From the NCBI GenBank assembly GCA_021399435.1, contig JAJTUP010000065.1, positions 62,001-126,000 on the forward strand: a stretch of 64,000 bases of DNA, given 5' to 3'. Positions 11,244 to 22,376 of this stretch are shown piece by piece. Position numbers and translations under genes: made by a program. The notes below the pieces were generated by a model. It had not been told where the DNA came from. It saw only the letters and a program-made list of their open reading frames with translations, and made no database searches. Source of the stretch: Diaporthe sp. PMI_573 (Eukaryota; Ascomycota; Sordariomycetes; Diaporthales; Diaporthaceae). Positions within the stretch are counted from its first letter, which is position 1. Each line of letters starts with the position of its first letter.

Positions 11244-11472
11244 GCAGGCATACTGATCCGCCTCCGTCTTCCGCCGGTTTTATGGGACAACACCCTCTGA
11301 AGACAAGCCTATGCTGTATTCCAAGCTTAGAGAAGTAATCAATCAAGACTTTGACTCCCCCAATACTCTGGCCGCCTACAAGGCCACAGCTGCAGCAACT
11401 AATTCCAGTCTTGTGCCTCACGTGGTTCAGGGTGGCTCCATCATTCCTGATCGTGACGGTTGGGAGACTTAG
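11244..11472 (+). other. Unassigned open fragment
   Basis: The plus strand reads about 70 codons ending at TAG 11470, including FYGTTPSEDKPMLYSKLREV, INQDFDSPNTLAAYKATAAA and LVPHVVQGGSIIPDRDGWET. The composition is protein-like, but no ATG lies near the start and I do not recognise the family. It sits between the Skp1-like fragment and a mariner relic, so it may be another gene shard. Confidence 0.25.
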
Positions 11473-11596
11473 TTATACAGTCAAGGTCAGCATAGGATGG
11501 CTCTAAAAGGAATGCGTGGCAAATCGGGTCTTTTTCTTTTCTTTTCTTTTTTTTCTCTTTGCAAATGAGATCATGTATTACGATTTTATATTTGTC

Positions 11597-11876
11597 TAAG
11601 TTGGGTCAGCTTCCAGCATTACACGGACCCTGCGAGCGGCAGGATGGTCGAGAAAGACCAATCGTCGCGCGGCAAAGCAGCGTAACCAAGATCTGCAAGA
11701 GCTCTACCTCTATAAACTGCGCGAATTCCAGTCGTACCACCTTGTTTTCATCGACGAGTCGGGCTGTGACAAACGGGCCGGCCTTCAACGTTCTGGTTGG
11801 CACCCCTAGGGGTTGCACCCGTGCAGGTCACTGGCCTCTACCGGGAACAGAGAAGAGGTACCTCTTATGTAAAGAA
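11597..11876 (+). mobile_element. Tc1/mariner transposase fragment
   Basis: The frame reads TRTLRAAGWSRKTNRRAAKQ, RNQDLQELYLYKLREF, then HLVFIDESGCDKRAG with the first catalytic Asp, and LQRSGWHP followed by TAG. Just after this, the +1 frame continues LGVAPVQVTGLYREQRR, as the family expects (GWSP-GVTPVQV). The break at about 11812 is therefore a one-base loss or a nonsense change. The HTH N-terminus and the rest of the DDE domain are missing. The other end of a mariner transposase, in a separate fragment, lies at 23305-23573. Confidence 0.8.
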
Positions 11877-11895
11877 ATAAGGAAGTAACAACAGC

Positions 11896-12157
11896 CAGTG
11901 ATCTTATTGGATTGGATTGGAGCTGGATCCGAGGGTCGCTCCAATCCAGTCCAGAGGTGAAGGCGTGATGCCTCCTGGATATCCAGAACCGATCCAGATC
12001 ATATTTTTACCCTTTTGGGACGATTAGTAAGCCGTTGAATAAACCTCGTGAATATATGTAGAACAAGATGTCACATCCAACAGACCAAAACCTCATACAG
12101 TTGATCAAACCGGAAGGATGGCCTTCCAGCTAGTCAGAGGTTGGTATCAGCTGCCTT
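11896..12157 (+). repeat. Left long terminal inverted repeat of the hAT derivative
   Basis: Pairs with 12869-13122 in inverted orientation. It is perfect over the first 43 bases and roughly 90% similar inward, ending at GGTTGGTATCAGCT. The small direct GGATT units near the tip may be transposase-binding repeats. Confidence 0.85.
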
Positions 12158-12683
12158 ATGTCTCCCGAAAAGCAAGTTCTTCAACACAACGGCCCTGAAT
12201 CACAAGCGGCTTAAACTACGCCAGTCCGATCCTAAATTGAGTCTGAACTACCCTCGGTGGACCACTACAACGAGTTTATCAGCACTGACGTTATACGATG
12301 ACGAAGAATTCGATCCCGTTCAGTACTGGAATGAGCGCTATCACTCGCAGACGGACCTAGCTCGTATGACGCTGGACGTGTTGGCCGTGCCTCCCATGTC
12401 GGATGAGTGTGAGCGCTTATTTAGCAGTGCCAAGCTCCTCCTTACGGATCGTCGTTCACGACTTCGGATGGACGTAATCGAAGCCAGCGAGTGCCTACGG
12501 GCTTGGTATGGACGCCCAGAGCGGAAGGCATTTGATAACTCCAGTATCGGCTTGATGGAAGACGAAGCAAAGGGTGAGGCTGGGACTAGTGGGCGGGGTG
12601 CGGCAGGGGAAGAAGATGGCGGTAGAGATGACGGTAGTGAGGAGTCAAATATATTGGAGAACACTGCTGGTGAGCATACTTAA
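12141..12683 (+). pseudogene. hAT transposase C-terminal (dimerisation) domain remnant
   Basis: A 180-codon frame contains the hAT-C hallmark: FDPVQYWNERYHSQTDLARM, LDVLAVPPMSDECERLFSSA and KLLLTDRRSRLRMDVIEASE, then a W-Y-rich helix (CLRAWYGR). The BED zinc finger and the catalytic DDE regions are absent, so it cannot catalyse transposition. The acidic, Gly-rich tail (EDGGRDDGSEES) is not conserved. The frame opens inside the left inverted repeat from a GTG/ATG-like context; the coding remnant proper begins near 12225. Confidence 0.8.
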
Positions 12684-12868
12684 TGGGCTCAGGGTTTAGC
12701 TAGTATCATGGGATCTTGTGTCGCAATTTCTGATGGATCTGGATCGTAGGATAAAGGCTCTTTATTTTCTCTCTCTGACGACTGAAAAGAGGTCGGTTTC
12801 TTATTCATAAGGTCAATACGGCCGCCAGGACCGTTGTGTTGAACTTGCATTTTGGGAAACAGAAGGTA

Positions 12869-13122
12869 GCTGATACCAACCCCTGACTGGAAGATCTTCC
12901 TTCCGGTTGATCAATTGTATGACGTTTTGGTCTGTTGGATGTGACATCTTGTTCTACATTATATATCGTCGACGTTTATTCAGCGGTTTACTAATCGTCC
13001 CAAAAGGGTAAAAATATGATCTGGATCAGTTCTGGATATCCAGGAGGCAGCATGCCTTCGCCCCTGGACTGGATTGGATCGACCCTCGGATCCAGCTCCA
13101 ATCCAATCCAATAAGATCACTG
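12869..13122 (-). repeat. Right long terminal inverted repeat of the hAT derivative
   Basis: Inverse partner of 11896-12157; ends ...CCAATAAGATCACTG. Confidence 0.85.
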
Positions 13123-13204
13123 CCTTCTGGGTTGCATATTTCTCCAACGCGGTCCAACCGGGGCTAGTCCGGAACCTGCATGCTCGGTGTCTTTGGAGAG
13201 TCGT

Positions 13205-14046
13205 TTACTCCTCTCCGATTATGGTTTGAAAGATAGGTTTCAGAAGCTCGCAGTCACGGTCGAAGTTCACAGGGTTTTCCGTCCCATTTTCCATGCCATT
13301 TTTTGTGCCTTGATTGTGCCCAAGATCTGTAGGCTTGGAAGTTGTCTGTTGCGTCAAATGGCGGCCACCTGGAGGATTGCCTCGACGAATCGAGCACTTT
13401 TGAAAGTGACGCTTTAGAACATCACTTCGAAAGAACTTCTCCCGGCAGAGCACACACATGTATAGACGATTTCCAGTGTCTTTCGGTTATCAGCAATCAG
13501 TTTTCGTCGAACTTCCGGGGGACTAGAATAACTTACGTCTGGGCATATGACGCTTTAAGTTCTTCGCGCGAAGGTAGGTATTCGTGCACCAGGGACATGT
13601 CTTCGACGTGTTAATCGTGGGAGCATCCCTGGGATCTAGGATGATGCGTAATAGAAAGGATAGACACAGTTGTTTGTACATACAAATCTCCCGTCGGCAT
13701 TCCTCTGAGGAACGTGAGCCTTGGTCGAGGCGATGCTTGCGGTTGGAGGCGCGGGCCCAATTGGTGCGCTGGGTAAGATACCTCGACTCTGGAAACCGAC
13801 TGAGATACAAGGATTGTCTTTGTCGTGAGGAGAAATTGGTGGCTGCGGGATCATAGTGCTCTGTGCGTAAGGAGAAGCTGAGACACCCTGCGGTAGCACA
13901 CCATCGGTGGGCATCAGTCGTGGATCAATGGGGATACCGTCACCCAAAGGAAACACCGGCACCCCCGACTGCAGTTGAACAACAGACATAGACGCCTGGG
14001 CCATCAGGGCGAAAGGGACCGTATATGAAGAAATTGTCTGCGCCAT
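13205..14046 (-). CDS. C2H2 zinc finger protein, probable transcription factor
   Basis: Three exons on the minus strand: 14046-13684, 13600-13537 and 13479-13205, with introns GTATGT...CGAAG (13601-13683) and GTAAGT...GAAAG (13480-13536). The spliced product is 233 aa. Both splice junctions restore a canonical tandem finger pair: FTCPWCTNTYLRAKNLKRH, then MPRHTGNRLYMCVLCREKFF and RSDVLKRHFQKCSIRRGNPP. Finger 1 is C2H2 and finger 2 is C2HC. The RRGNPPGGRHL tail after finger 2 is typical of a large Pezizomycotina C2H2 family. The N-terminal 120 residues are Pro/Ser-rich without domains. The ATG at 14046 is the first in frame; an upstream frame up to 14103 has only a TTG. The gene looks intact and is flanked by the hAT derivative 80 bases downstream. 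Its targets are unknown. Confidence 0.85.
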
Positions 14047-16696
14047 TAGGTACAATGTGGAACGTATGAACGGCCAGTCTTGAGGGATATCAGAATTTGT
14101 CAAGTTTTAAAAAGGAAACCGGATATTTGCACCCAAACAAATAGCTCCCGCACCGACCCCTGTGACTAAGCAGACCGCTTGACAGGCATTTACACCAAAT
14201 GGAACCAGCAGAAGTACCGTACACTATGCAAGTACCATGCCCAGTCCAAGCGTTATACCACATGCAGTTGAGGACCGGCGCACTGGCCTCGTATCGTAGT
14301 AGGCAACAGGTAAGGCAACCACGCCAAGTGGAGGAGGCAATAGAAAACGCCTGCTGATAATGCCGGGGAAGGGAAGACAGACTTCCGGATTTTTGTCCGT
14401 CCACGGGGACCCGCCATCCTGCGCTGACGCACGAGGACGTTTCCTTGCATCCAGCCCAGTTCAGAATGATTGGACTGGAGATACGGAACCTTAGCAATCT
14501 ATCCATGACTCACCTTCCATTTCCCGTATATATATTAACTTGAGGGTCAGCCTTTTCAATTACTAATCAAGAGCTCCGTATTTGAACACCCTTTTCTAGC
14601 TGATCTGGGTCACATGGGCAACATCATTTCTTTGTTGGGTCAAATAGTGCTTATTTGGTGCTTAAGTGTAAAGGATTAGTGCCATGGTGCAGTACGTTAG
14701 TCGGTAGTTATAGGCACAATATTCCTTTGTATGGCGAACCCATAGTGTTTTTTTAATTAAGACACATAGGGCATCATGATTAGTGATGAATTTGGGCGCG
14801 AATATCCGCATTCCTCATGAAATACAAGAAGCATAACTCTTGGCGGAAAAATCATTGCAGCTAGTGCAAATATCGTGCCTGATGAGGAGCCGTATTCATC
14901 ATTACAAACCCAGTCCGGTAGTGTTGATAGCGTACAAGTATCATCGTCAGATATTCTAGGGACACGGAATCGTCTGTAAGAACTCGGCGGGGCACAACCG
15001 ACTACTCGCCAAACATCTCATAGTGTTCCAGGCAGGCAAACTATGTATTTTGACCAGGTAAGTAGAGAAGAACACAAGCAGCCTCAGCTCTGAATATACC
15101 TTTACAATCACAACGTGGACATAGAAAAGTGGAGCTATATTCTTCTTTTTCCATAATAGCAGTGGTATGTGGCGTAAAGCCAGAGGGCGGGCTTTACCAG
15201 AGCCCGCCAGCGGCTTTGGTCGGACATACTCAGAATAGATCACCGCACTGTCTGTGTTTTAGGTGAAAGTACCCATACCTTGGGCACTTTTTATAAACAG
15301 ATACTATGCATAGGGTAGACCAAAACAATGACCATTGAGATACAAGTCAAAGATACTGGCATAAAACATTGTGTATATGGTGTCTGCAAGAAGACTCTGT
15401 GTTTTGCAATGGCTATTGTAGACATAGTAGTAGACACGGAACCAAACGAATTTGAGCAGTAGAATACAGAAGTTGGGCAAGATATAAATACCTCCATCCT
15501 CTTTCTTCTAAAATGGCTCTTTTGAGATTTAAAAAATGGACAACCTCTTCCTCGTGTCTTCTGAGCAGACCTCTTTTCAAGATATTTTCCGCGGGAGCGG
15601 CCCTGCCGCACGCTTAGAGGGAAGGAGAGGCACCTCACGATAGTAAAAACGAATTTTAATAAAATCTACAGATGTATGGCTAAAATGGCCATCCAGAATC
15701 AAAAGAATGGCTTCAAATACTAGTTGACCATATAGACTTGTAGACGACTTGTCATGATCATTTCAACAAGTATCTCTTTAATACAATGGTGAGTCTTAAT
15801 AGTAGGCTAGCTCTTAAAGTATGGGAGGTTATAGGTTTAAGCCCTAGCCTTATTACATCTTGTCAAGAGGTCAGGGGAAGATGCTGTGCAAAGATTGCTT
15901 GAGGGCAGATCAGGATCTGAACATTCCGTGCTATGTTGCGATGCCTAACTACATTGTGATTCTAGTGCGTCTAGCCACCCATCTTATAACCTGACCTGCC
16001 CATCCCTCATGGATCTCGATGCACGCTGGCCTGAGCGAGGCTCAGCCCTGACTTGGGCGCCGTATGGGCCTGAGCGGTGCTGCGGTGCCTTTCGCCGATA
16101 CTACGGTGCCCTTCACCGGGCCTCCGACGGGCCCGAAGTGCTGCCTTCCAACACATCTTTAATCCCTAGCTTATTAATAAGGTATATAAGAAGGGAGCTT
16201 AGTAAAAGCCTTAGGGGTTAACATATTATAGTTCTAAGGCTTAGGACAAGCCCTTGGAAAGAGTGACATTATTAGAGAAGTTTAGAACCATAGGTGGTCC
16301 TGCTAAGTGACGGGAGAGACTCATCATTACTTAATCTTTTCGTCTACAACGTAGCTAGAATTTCGGGCAGCTGTCTGACAGCCATGCCCGAAAATAATGT
16401 AAAGCAGATATTGGCCGCCAAGACAGTCCCTTTCTTCTGTATGCTCGCGAGGATGTTGGGAGCAAGCGCAGAATCAACATCGGAAACTCACCATGGCCAT
16501 CCTCAGACCCGTGAGAGCATTTCCAGCACTTATCAAGTGCACTTCCTTCGATAGAACTAAATTCTATTTTCTTTAAAAAAGATTTACTCTGGTTATTCTT
16601 GCACCAGGTATTGGTATGTAACTCCCTGATGTTCTATAGATCATATTAGACACTTTATAGAGTATTCCTGCCCCGGCGCTTATATAGACCTACATG
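14047..16696. other. Long intergenic region, no gene recognised
   Basis: About 2.6 kb is largely AT-rich and free of convincing frames. A hairpin-forming, B-box-like stretch (GGTTTAAGCCC) lies at 15830-15860 but lacks a complete tRNA fold. The longest frames, near 14090-14506 and 15291-15638 on the minus strand, have no family features. Confidence 0.5.
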
Positions 16697-19110
16697 TCAC
16701 ATCTGCGGCATTCCGGACCAATTCATCATGTCCCCTTCCAACAGCCTCATCATGTGCCGGTTGCCCGAGAACCAGTCGCCCAGGTGCGACGTCTGGAACT
16801 CCTCGGGGCCCATGCCGGGGTTGTTCATCATGACGTTCTCCCCGTCGGCCACCACGGGCGGCTCCGGGAAGCTGCCCGCGTCGGCGGGCGCCATGAACCC
16901 CAGGGCGTTGAGGTACGTGTTGAGCTCGTTGTCGAGGGAGGGGTTGGCGCCCTGGCCCTGGCCCTGGCCCTGGCCCTGGCCCCCGTGCCTGGACTCGACG
17001 TACATCATGGCGATGTTGTAGAGGACCTGGCACAGCCGGTGCAGCTTCTCCGTCGCGTGCGACGCGCCCCGCGTGCCCTCCAGGGACTGGACGAACTCCT
17101 CCAGCCGGTGGAGGTCCTCGGTGTTGGCAGTCTCGATGGTGTGGCAGAACAGCACGATGAATGGCGTGAAGGGCGCGTACAGGATAGTCCTGGTTGATGG
17201 TGACGGGGTCTCAGCCAACTTCCCGTTACAAGAAACAAAAACAGCGGGCGAAGGAACTCAACCTACCAGTGTAAATAGGCGCTGGCCGTGTATTCGTCAT
17301 CAGCCACGAGGTCCAAGCAATGGTGGTGGACGCGCATGGTCTCCCGTGCCATATCGATGCAGTGCGGGTTGAAGGTGCCGCTGGACCCAGGCAGGGGCGG
17401 CAGGGCGCGGTATACCAGCGTCAGCGATGAGTAGATCGAGACCTCGTCCGACCTTGACACCATGAGAAGGGGGTCATAGGCCTCGTCGGCCTCTGCCAGC
17501 TGGGTATACCGCGCCACCTTCGCGGGCGCCTGGGCGGCGAGGACCTTGAGTTGGTCCGCCAGCGCCCAGGCTGCCGCCACCCGCTCGGGTTCCGGTTGCG
17601 ACAGCGCGGCGGGGCTGTAGAGCTTCTCGTAAATATGGCCCTGCAGCTCCGCCAGCCTTATCCAGTTGTTATGGATGGGGCGCCAGTCGGGCCCTATCGC
17701 GAGCTCGAGGACGTCGCGTGGTAGGGTGATGTCGCAGTCCTTGATGATGGAAGCCCGCCCTAGGCTCAGCGAGACGTTCTTGTCGAGCATGTACACCAGC
17801 CAAAAGATGATGGGCCGCGGTTCCCGGGTGTTGTTGATAGTATCCTTGTACATTGCGGCCCGGTGGTAGCCCAGCGTCAGGCATAGGTGGGATGCTGTTG
17901 CCATCATCTGCCATGCGAGGGTCGGTCTGGCATGCTCGACGGCCCATGCGGCCTACCAAGTTTGACAAAATCAGTGATCGGCCCGGTGTTGGCAAAAGAC
18001 ACGTATAGTATACTACGTACTCCGGCGAGAAGTGCCTCGATATTCTCCCTCCTCGCTGTTGGGAAGGGGTTAAAGTTTGCCAGCCCGGTCTCGAGATTGT
18101 CCCGACACATGTCGGCACATCTCCGATACTGGCTGATATGTGTTTCAGGGGTATCCGGCCCAATTTTCTCCAGGAAGAGGTAGTGTAATCCATTATTGAC
18201 AACAATAAAAATCGCCGGCGGGAAATCTTGTGTTGCAAAGTATACACGGCGGCAGTATTCTGTGAACTCCTCCACGGTGATGAAAGGGATAGAAACCCGG
18301 AAAGGTGAAGCCTCGGTTTCTATTGAGGAATCGTCAATACTAGCAGGAAACATGGCAGAACTACACACGGAAGGGCCAGTCCCGTCCCTCCATATGGGCA
18401 TGGGCATCACGGCTTGTAGGGTGTATAATCACCTTTAGTATCGCGGAGCAGGGCGATGACGAGTTGCATTGGGGGCATCGGCAGCTCCCGCAGGCCACCA
18501 GGCGGCAACGGCTTCTGGTAGGGGAAGTTGAGCTCGTGGGATCTCACCCGTGGGTCCTGCATGTTCACCATCTGCCGGAGCGACGCGACAACGCCCGACA
18601 TGCAAGGGTGGCTATCGCCCAGGGACGTGTGCTCAACCGCGTTCTCTATAAACTCGGTGGCAAAGGCCGTGTGGGCAGCCAGCGACAGGTCGCCCTCAAA
18701 CACCGTCTCGCCGGCATCTTGATCATACGCGCTGCCAGTGCTCGTCACGGAGACGGTAGGGGTGAAGGCCGCCAGCTCCTGGCGGTTGAACGACGGCGGG
18801 TCCGCAGAGCTGGACAGGACATCATCTCTACTCCGCGCATGACCTTGGTTGCTGCGGAGCAGATGCTCGATGCTGCCGAGTCGCTCTTCAATCTGGTCGA
18901 TCTTCCTCTCACTACCAAAGCAAGTTGTTGAGACCTCGGGGCTGCCATGACGGGATAGGGGCGCTTGAAGGCCGAGCTGGCGACTTACTACTGGGTCGAT
19001 ATGAGCACACGCTGCCTCACCACTCTGGGCTTGTGCTCTGGCTCAGTAGTGGTGCAAGGGCGCTTGGCAATCTTGCAATTGGAACACGGGTCCTTTTTAT
19101 CGCATCGAAT
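16697..19110 (-). pseudogene. Zn2Cys6 fungal transcription factor lacking its first exon
   Basis: Five minus-strand exons keep frame across four introns: 19110-18989, 18911-18433, 18319-18021, 17952-17267 and 17189-16697, together exactly 693 codons including stop. The first visible exon starts at an acceptor (GGGTAG) and encodes RCDKKDPCSNCKIAKRPC, the second half of a Zn2Cys6 cluster. The first half (C-x2-C-x6) must come from an upstream exon. The linker ERKIDQIEERLGSIEHLL follows. The fungal_trans middle region includes FTEYCRRVYFAT, MMATASHLCLTLGYHR and FWLVYMLDKNVSLSLGRAS. The C-terminus has a GQGQGQGQGQG run. Such proteins are nuclear activators, often of metabolic genes. A complete hAT element begins 35 bases upstream of the acceptor (19145). 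No first exon was found beyond it, so the DNA-binding domain is probably destroyed. The rest of the coding sequence is undamaged, which suggests a recent event. Confidence 0.85.
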
Positions 19111-19144
19111 CTACCCACCGGCGCGCTTAGTTGATTAACCCAGG

Positions 19145-22100
19145 CAAGGCTCGGACCCACTACACTGCAAATCCACGTGGACCACAAATAAGTGGCCCAT
19201 CTCTATTACATCCACTTGTCGGCCCTCAGATTACGTAATAATCCACTACACTTGGACCTGAAAGTGGATGTAATGGAGTGGATTTAGGTGGATTTAGGTA
19301 CAGGGGGATATTCCCTGACCCTGTACGGTTCATAGTACTTATTTTTGTATATAGTTGCCTATTAAATCGAGGTACCTGGACCCAAGTTAGCCGAGGTCGA
19401 TCACCCCTACAGCTAATCTTATAACATTATACGAGAAACTACCCCTATTGAGCGCGTTTTCTACAGATTTCCTGCTTTGTTTTTGCCAAAAACTTTTTTT
19501 TTTGACGATGTCAGCCAGCCAGCCAGGCCAACCAGGCCAGCAGCAGCAGCTCGAAGACCGTCTTTTTCGCCATTTCAGAGGCTGGAATTGGTCAGAACGC
19601 GCTCGTGATACTAGCTCTTGGCTGTGGGACTTTGGCTATGATATTCAACGTCATGGCTTACGCAAATGGGCTTGCAAGTACTGTATCCTCGGAAATCGTC
19701 CCATTATCGCGAGTTTTACCTCTTCAGGTCTCCAGAACGCGGCAAATCATCTATGGCGTGAGCACAAAACACCAGCACCAGAGGGAGAGAAAAGGAGCAC
19801 AGCACAGCTCAAATCCGAAGGCGCACTGAAATCGAACCAGCCAACTATTGCATCTGTTTTGAAACTGGACGTCAACAAGCCTACGGAACAGAATATCGCG
19901 AATAGCTTCATCTCACGCTTTGATAAGCAACACTTTCAGCGTATGCTAGTCGAGCTAATCGTCAGTAGCAACCAGTCATTTTCCTTCGCCGAGAACCCCA
20001 TCCTCCGAGAAATCTTCGACTATTTGAGTCCCTCCGTTTCGATCCAACGCGCCAACTTGAGTGCCAGGGCTGTCCGATATAAGATCATTCAAGAGTATAA
20101 CCGCCACAAGCAGACGGTTATCGAGGTGCTGAGGAACTCCCCTGGAGCGCTTCATATCTCATTTGATGGCTGGACGTCTCGAAATAAGCTTGCCCTCTAC
20201 GGTATTGCTTGTTTTTTCAGAGATGAGAAGAATCGGCCATGCAAAATCATGATTGGGGTTCCAGAGGCTCATCGTCACTTCGGCTCAACGATCGGTGGGG
20301 AGGTTCTCGACGTCCTACACACCTTTGGCGTGAGTCCAGAGAAGATTGGCTATTTCACGCTCGACAATGCTGAAAACAACGATACTGCTATGGAGGTCAT
20401 AGGTGCTGAACTTGGGTTCGATGGCCGACTACGCCGAGGACGCTGTATTGGCCACACAATTAACTTGTCAGCCAAGGCGCTCTTATTTGGCAAAAACGCC
20501 GACGCGTTCGAGCAGCAATTATCAGGCGCAGAAGCGTTATCTGATGCTGAATACGCTCGATGGCGCAAAAGAGGACCAGTTGGCAAGTTACACAATATCG
20601 TAGTTGATGTGCGTATTAGCCATCGGCTGATTTACTTATTCAAGGAGGTCCAGAGGGTAAGCGGTTTTACTAAATCCTATTCGTCCCATACTAATTCCAT
20701 ATATCTAACAGGACGAAATTAATCGCGCCACCACCCTTAAACTCCGATCGAAGAAACCAGTCAAGCTAATTATCGATAACGACACGCGTTGGCTGTCACA
20801 ACTCTACATGATCCGCAGGGCTCTACGGTTGAAAACCTCTATCGAACTCCTACTGATCAAGTATAAGGCGCAATGGGAGGACGAAAATCGGTCTAAAAAG
20901 ACTGGCCAAGTGACACAAGCCAAGTTGGCGAGAAAACCACGCATCCTCCGAGACGAGAATCAGCTAACGGACAAAGACTGGGAGGTTCTTTACCATTTGG
21001 AGGCTATTCTGACTGTTTTTGAGACCGTGGTGAAGACGCTTGAGGGTGATGGACACACCCGCAGGCGTAAGCAAGGCTGGACTGGCTCCTATGGCAATAT
21101 CTGGGACGTGGTGCTTGGCTATGAGTTGCTGCTTAACACACTGGAAGAATATAAGCAGCTTGCTGCTGACTTTCCTGATCCAGAGCACTTCCGCATCGGA
21201 ATCAACCTTGCTTGGGATAAGCTGGATGAATATTATCGGCGGCTGGACGAGACGCCCATCTACTATACGGCTATGGCGCTCCATCCAGCCTATCGTTGGG
21301 ACTGGTTTGATGAAACGTGGGCTCATAAGCCTAGTTGGGTTGAAAAGGCAAAAGAAATGGTCGCCGACGTCTGGCTGTCCGATTACGCTCATCTCGAGGT
21401 TAGAACCAGCAGCAGCGGAGGCGACGACGAGCCTCCAGCAAAAAGAGCTCGGTTTTTCAACCCCTTCGAGAAGAACAGCCGTCTGCCAAGCTCAACACCA
21501 GCCTCCGCAGCAGCTATTGTTGGTGACGAGTACCAAGCGTGGCAGACGGATCGTGACGTCAGCGACGGCAACGTTCGTGATCCAATTGGTTACTGGATCA
21601 CTAAGCAAAGCAGATATCCTCGATTATCCAGGATGGCCTTGGACTTCCTAACAATCCAGCCGATGTCAGCCGAGTGTGAGAGGTTATTTTCAGCTGCTGG
21701 CAAGATGGTCTCGGGGTTGCGTACAAACCTAGATGCTGAGATTATCGCCATTTGTCAGGTTTTACGCTCTTGGTACCGTGCTGGCATTATCAAGGACCTG
21801 GATCCATTGCTTAAGTCGCACCTTGAAAGTAAGCTGGATGGCGGTTGTGGGACTCTAGGCGACGACGAGCTGGCGCTTGCTGAGTCAAAATGGCTATTGG
21901 ACGGCGAGGATAGCGCCAGCGAGGTTGACGATTCATCACAGCAGCAGCAGGCTGAAGAGTTAGTGTCAACGTCTGAAAGTGAGGCTGAATAGGCGTCGAC
22001 GAGGTTGTGAATAGCCTCAAAAATCCACTTATAAATCCACTTATAAATCCACGTGTGTACATCCATTCCACTCCGGTCGAATATGTGCTACATCCACTAC

Positions 22101-22175
22101 GTAATTGCTAAAAGAAATCGTACATCCACTCTACTTGGTCCAAAAGTGGAGTGGATGTAGTGGTTCCGACCCTTG
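19145..22175 (+). mobile_element. Complete hAT transposon (about 3.03 kb)
   Basis: The left end reads CAAGGCTCGGACCCACTACA and the right end is the near complement (CAAGGGTCGGAACCACTACA read inward). Both are followed by repeated CATCCAC/GTGGAT-type subterminal motifs: AAATCCAC, GTGGATTTAGGTGGATTTAG, and ATAAATCCACTT twice. It encloses a full-length transposase gene on the plus strand. The flanking octamers (AACCCAGG and ACTACTGG) share only four of eight positions, so a clean target duplication is not visible. It lies in or at the first intron of the regulator at 16697-19110. Confidence 0.88.
19508..21992 (+). CDS. hAT transposase, full length
   Basis: Exons 19508-20656 and 20712-21992 flank a 55-nt intron (GTAAGC...CTAACAG, with CTAAT branch-like sites) and encode 809 aa. 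The ATG at 19508 (ACGATGTCAGCC) is preferred over the upstream TTG. Domains: BED zinc finger near residues 45-90 (WACKYC...NHLWREH); RNase H-like catalytic core with HISFDGWTSRNK and YFTLDNAENNDTAM; the C-x2-H-type helix RCIGHTINLSAKALLFG; the NDTRW motif after the intron; and the hAT-C dimerisation domain YPRLSRMALDFLTIQPMSAE followed by CERLFSAAGK and CQVLRSWYRAG. The C-terminus is Ser/Gln/Glu-rich. No stop or frameshift interrupts it, so it may be active. It acts in the nucleus, binding element ends and cutting DNA. A copy about 99% identical over 488 bp starts at 63513, supporting recent activity. Confidence 0.92.
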
Positions 22176-22200
22176 ACTACTGGTCGGTCTGGTAGAAGTC

Positions 22201-22376
22201 AGACTGAACCATCAGTCCAGTCCGAGAGACGTAGACTGGACCGTCAGTCTAGTCCAAGAGACGCGGACTGGACCGTCAGTCCAATCCGAGAGACGCAGAC
22301 TGGACCAATAGTCCACGGACTATTGGTCTGGACTGCAGTTTGGACTAATAGTCCAGTTTTTGGTCTGGACTATTAG
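22201..22376. repeat. Tandem 32-bp repeats made of GTCCAGTC/GACTGGAC palindromes
   Basis: From about 22208 three consecutive units of 32 bases follow the pattern CCRTCAGTCCAGTCCGAGAG plus ACGCAGACTGGA, differing at a few positions. After them come inverted pieces (CCAATAGTCCACGGACTATTGG and GGACTAATAGTCC) that form perfect or near-perfect palindromes. The array starts 26 bases beyond the hAT end. Confidence 0.75.

Larger units (their letters stand above)
11896..13122 (+). mobile_element. Non-autonomous hAT element with long inverted ends
   Basis: The element begins CAGTGATCTTATTGG and ends with its exact complement. The outermost 43 bases match perfectly, and similarity continues with small gaps to about 255 bp on each side. 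The start CAGTG is characteristic of hAT elements. The interior keeps only the C-terminal dimerisation domain of a hAT transposase. The 8 bases on either side (ACAACAGC and CCTTCTGG) do not match, so no target duplication is preserved. Confidence 0.85.

Noticed and set aside
14090..14506. 138-codon minus-strand frame as an upstream exon of the C2H2 gene
   Set aside because: Composition is Cys/Ser-rich without family features and no splice pair joins it in frame to the Met at 14046.
15830..15862. tRNA-like or SINE-like B-box (GGTTTAAGCCC) with a TAGG/CCTA stem
   Set aside because: No acceptor stem, anticodon arm or A box could be folded around it; the resemblance is limited to the T-arm.
16941..16982. 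CCCTGG tandem repeat as a separate microsatellite feature
   Set aside because: It encodes the Gly-Gln run in the last exon of the regulator at 16697 and needs no separate explanation.
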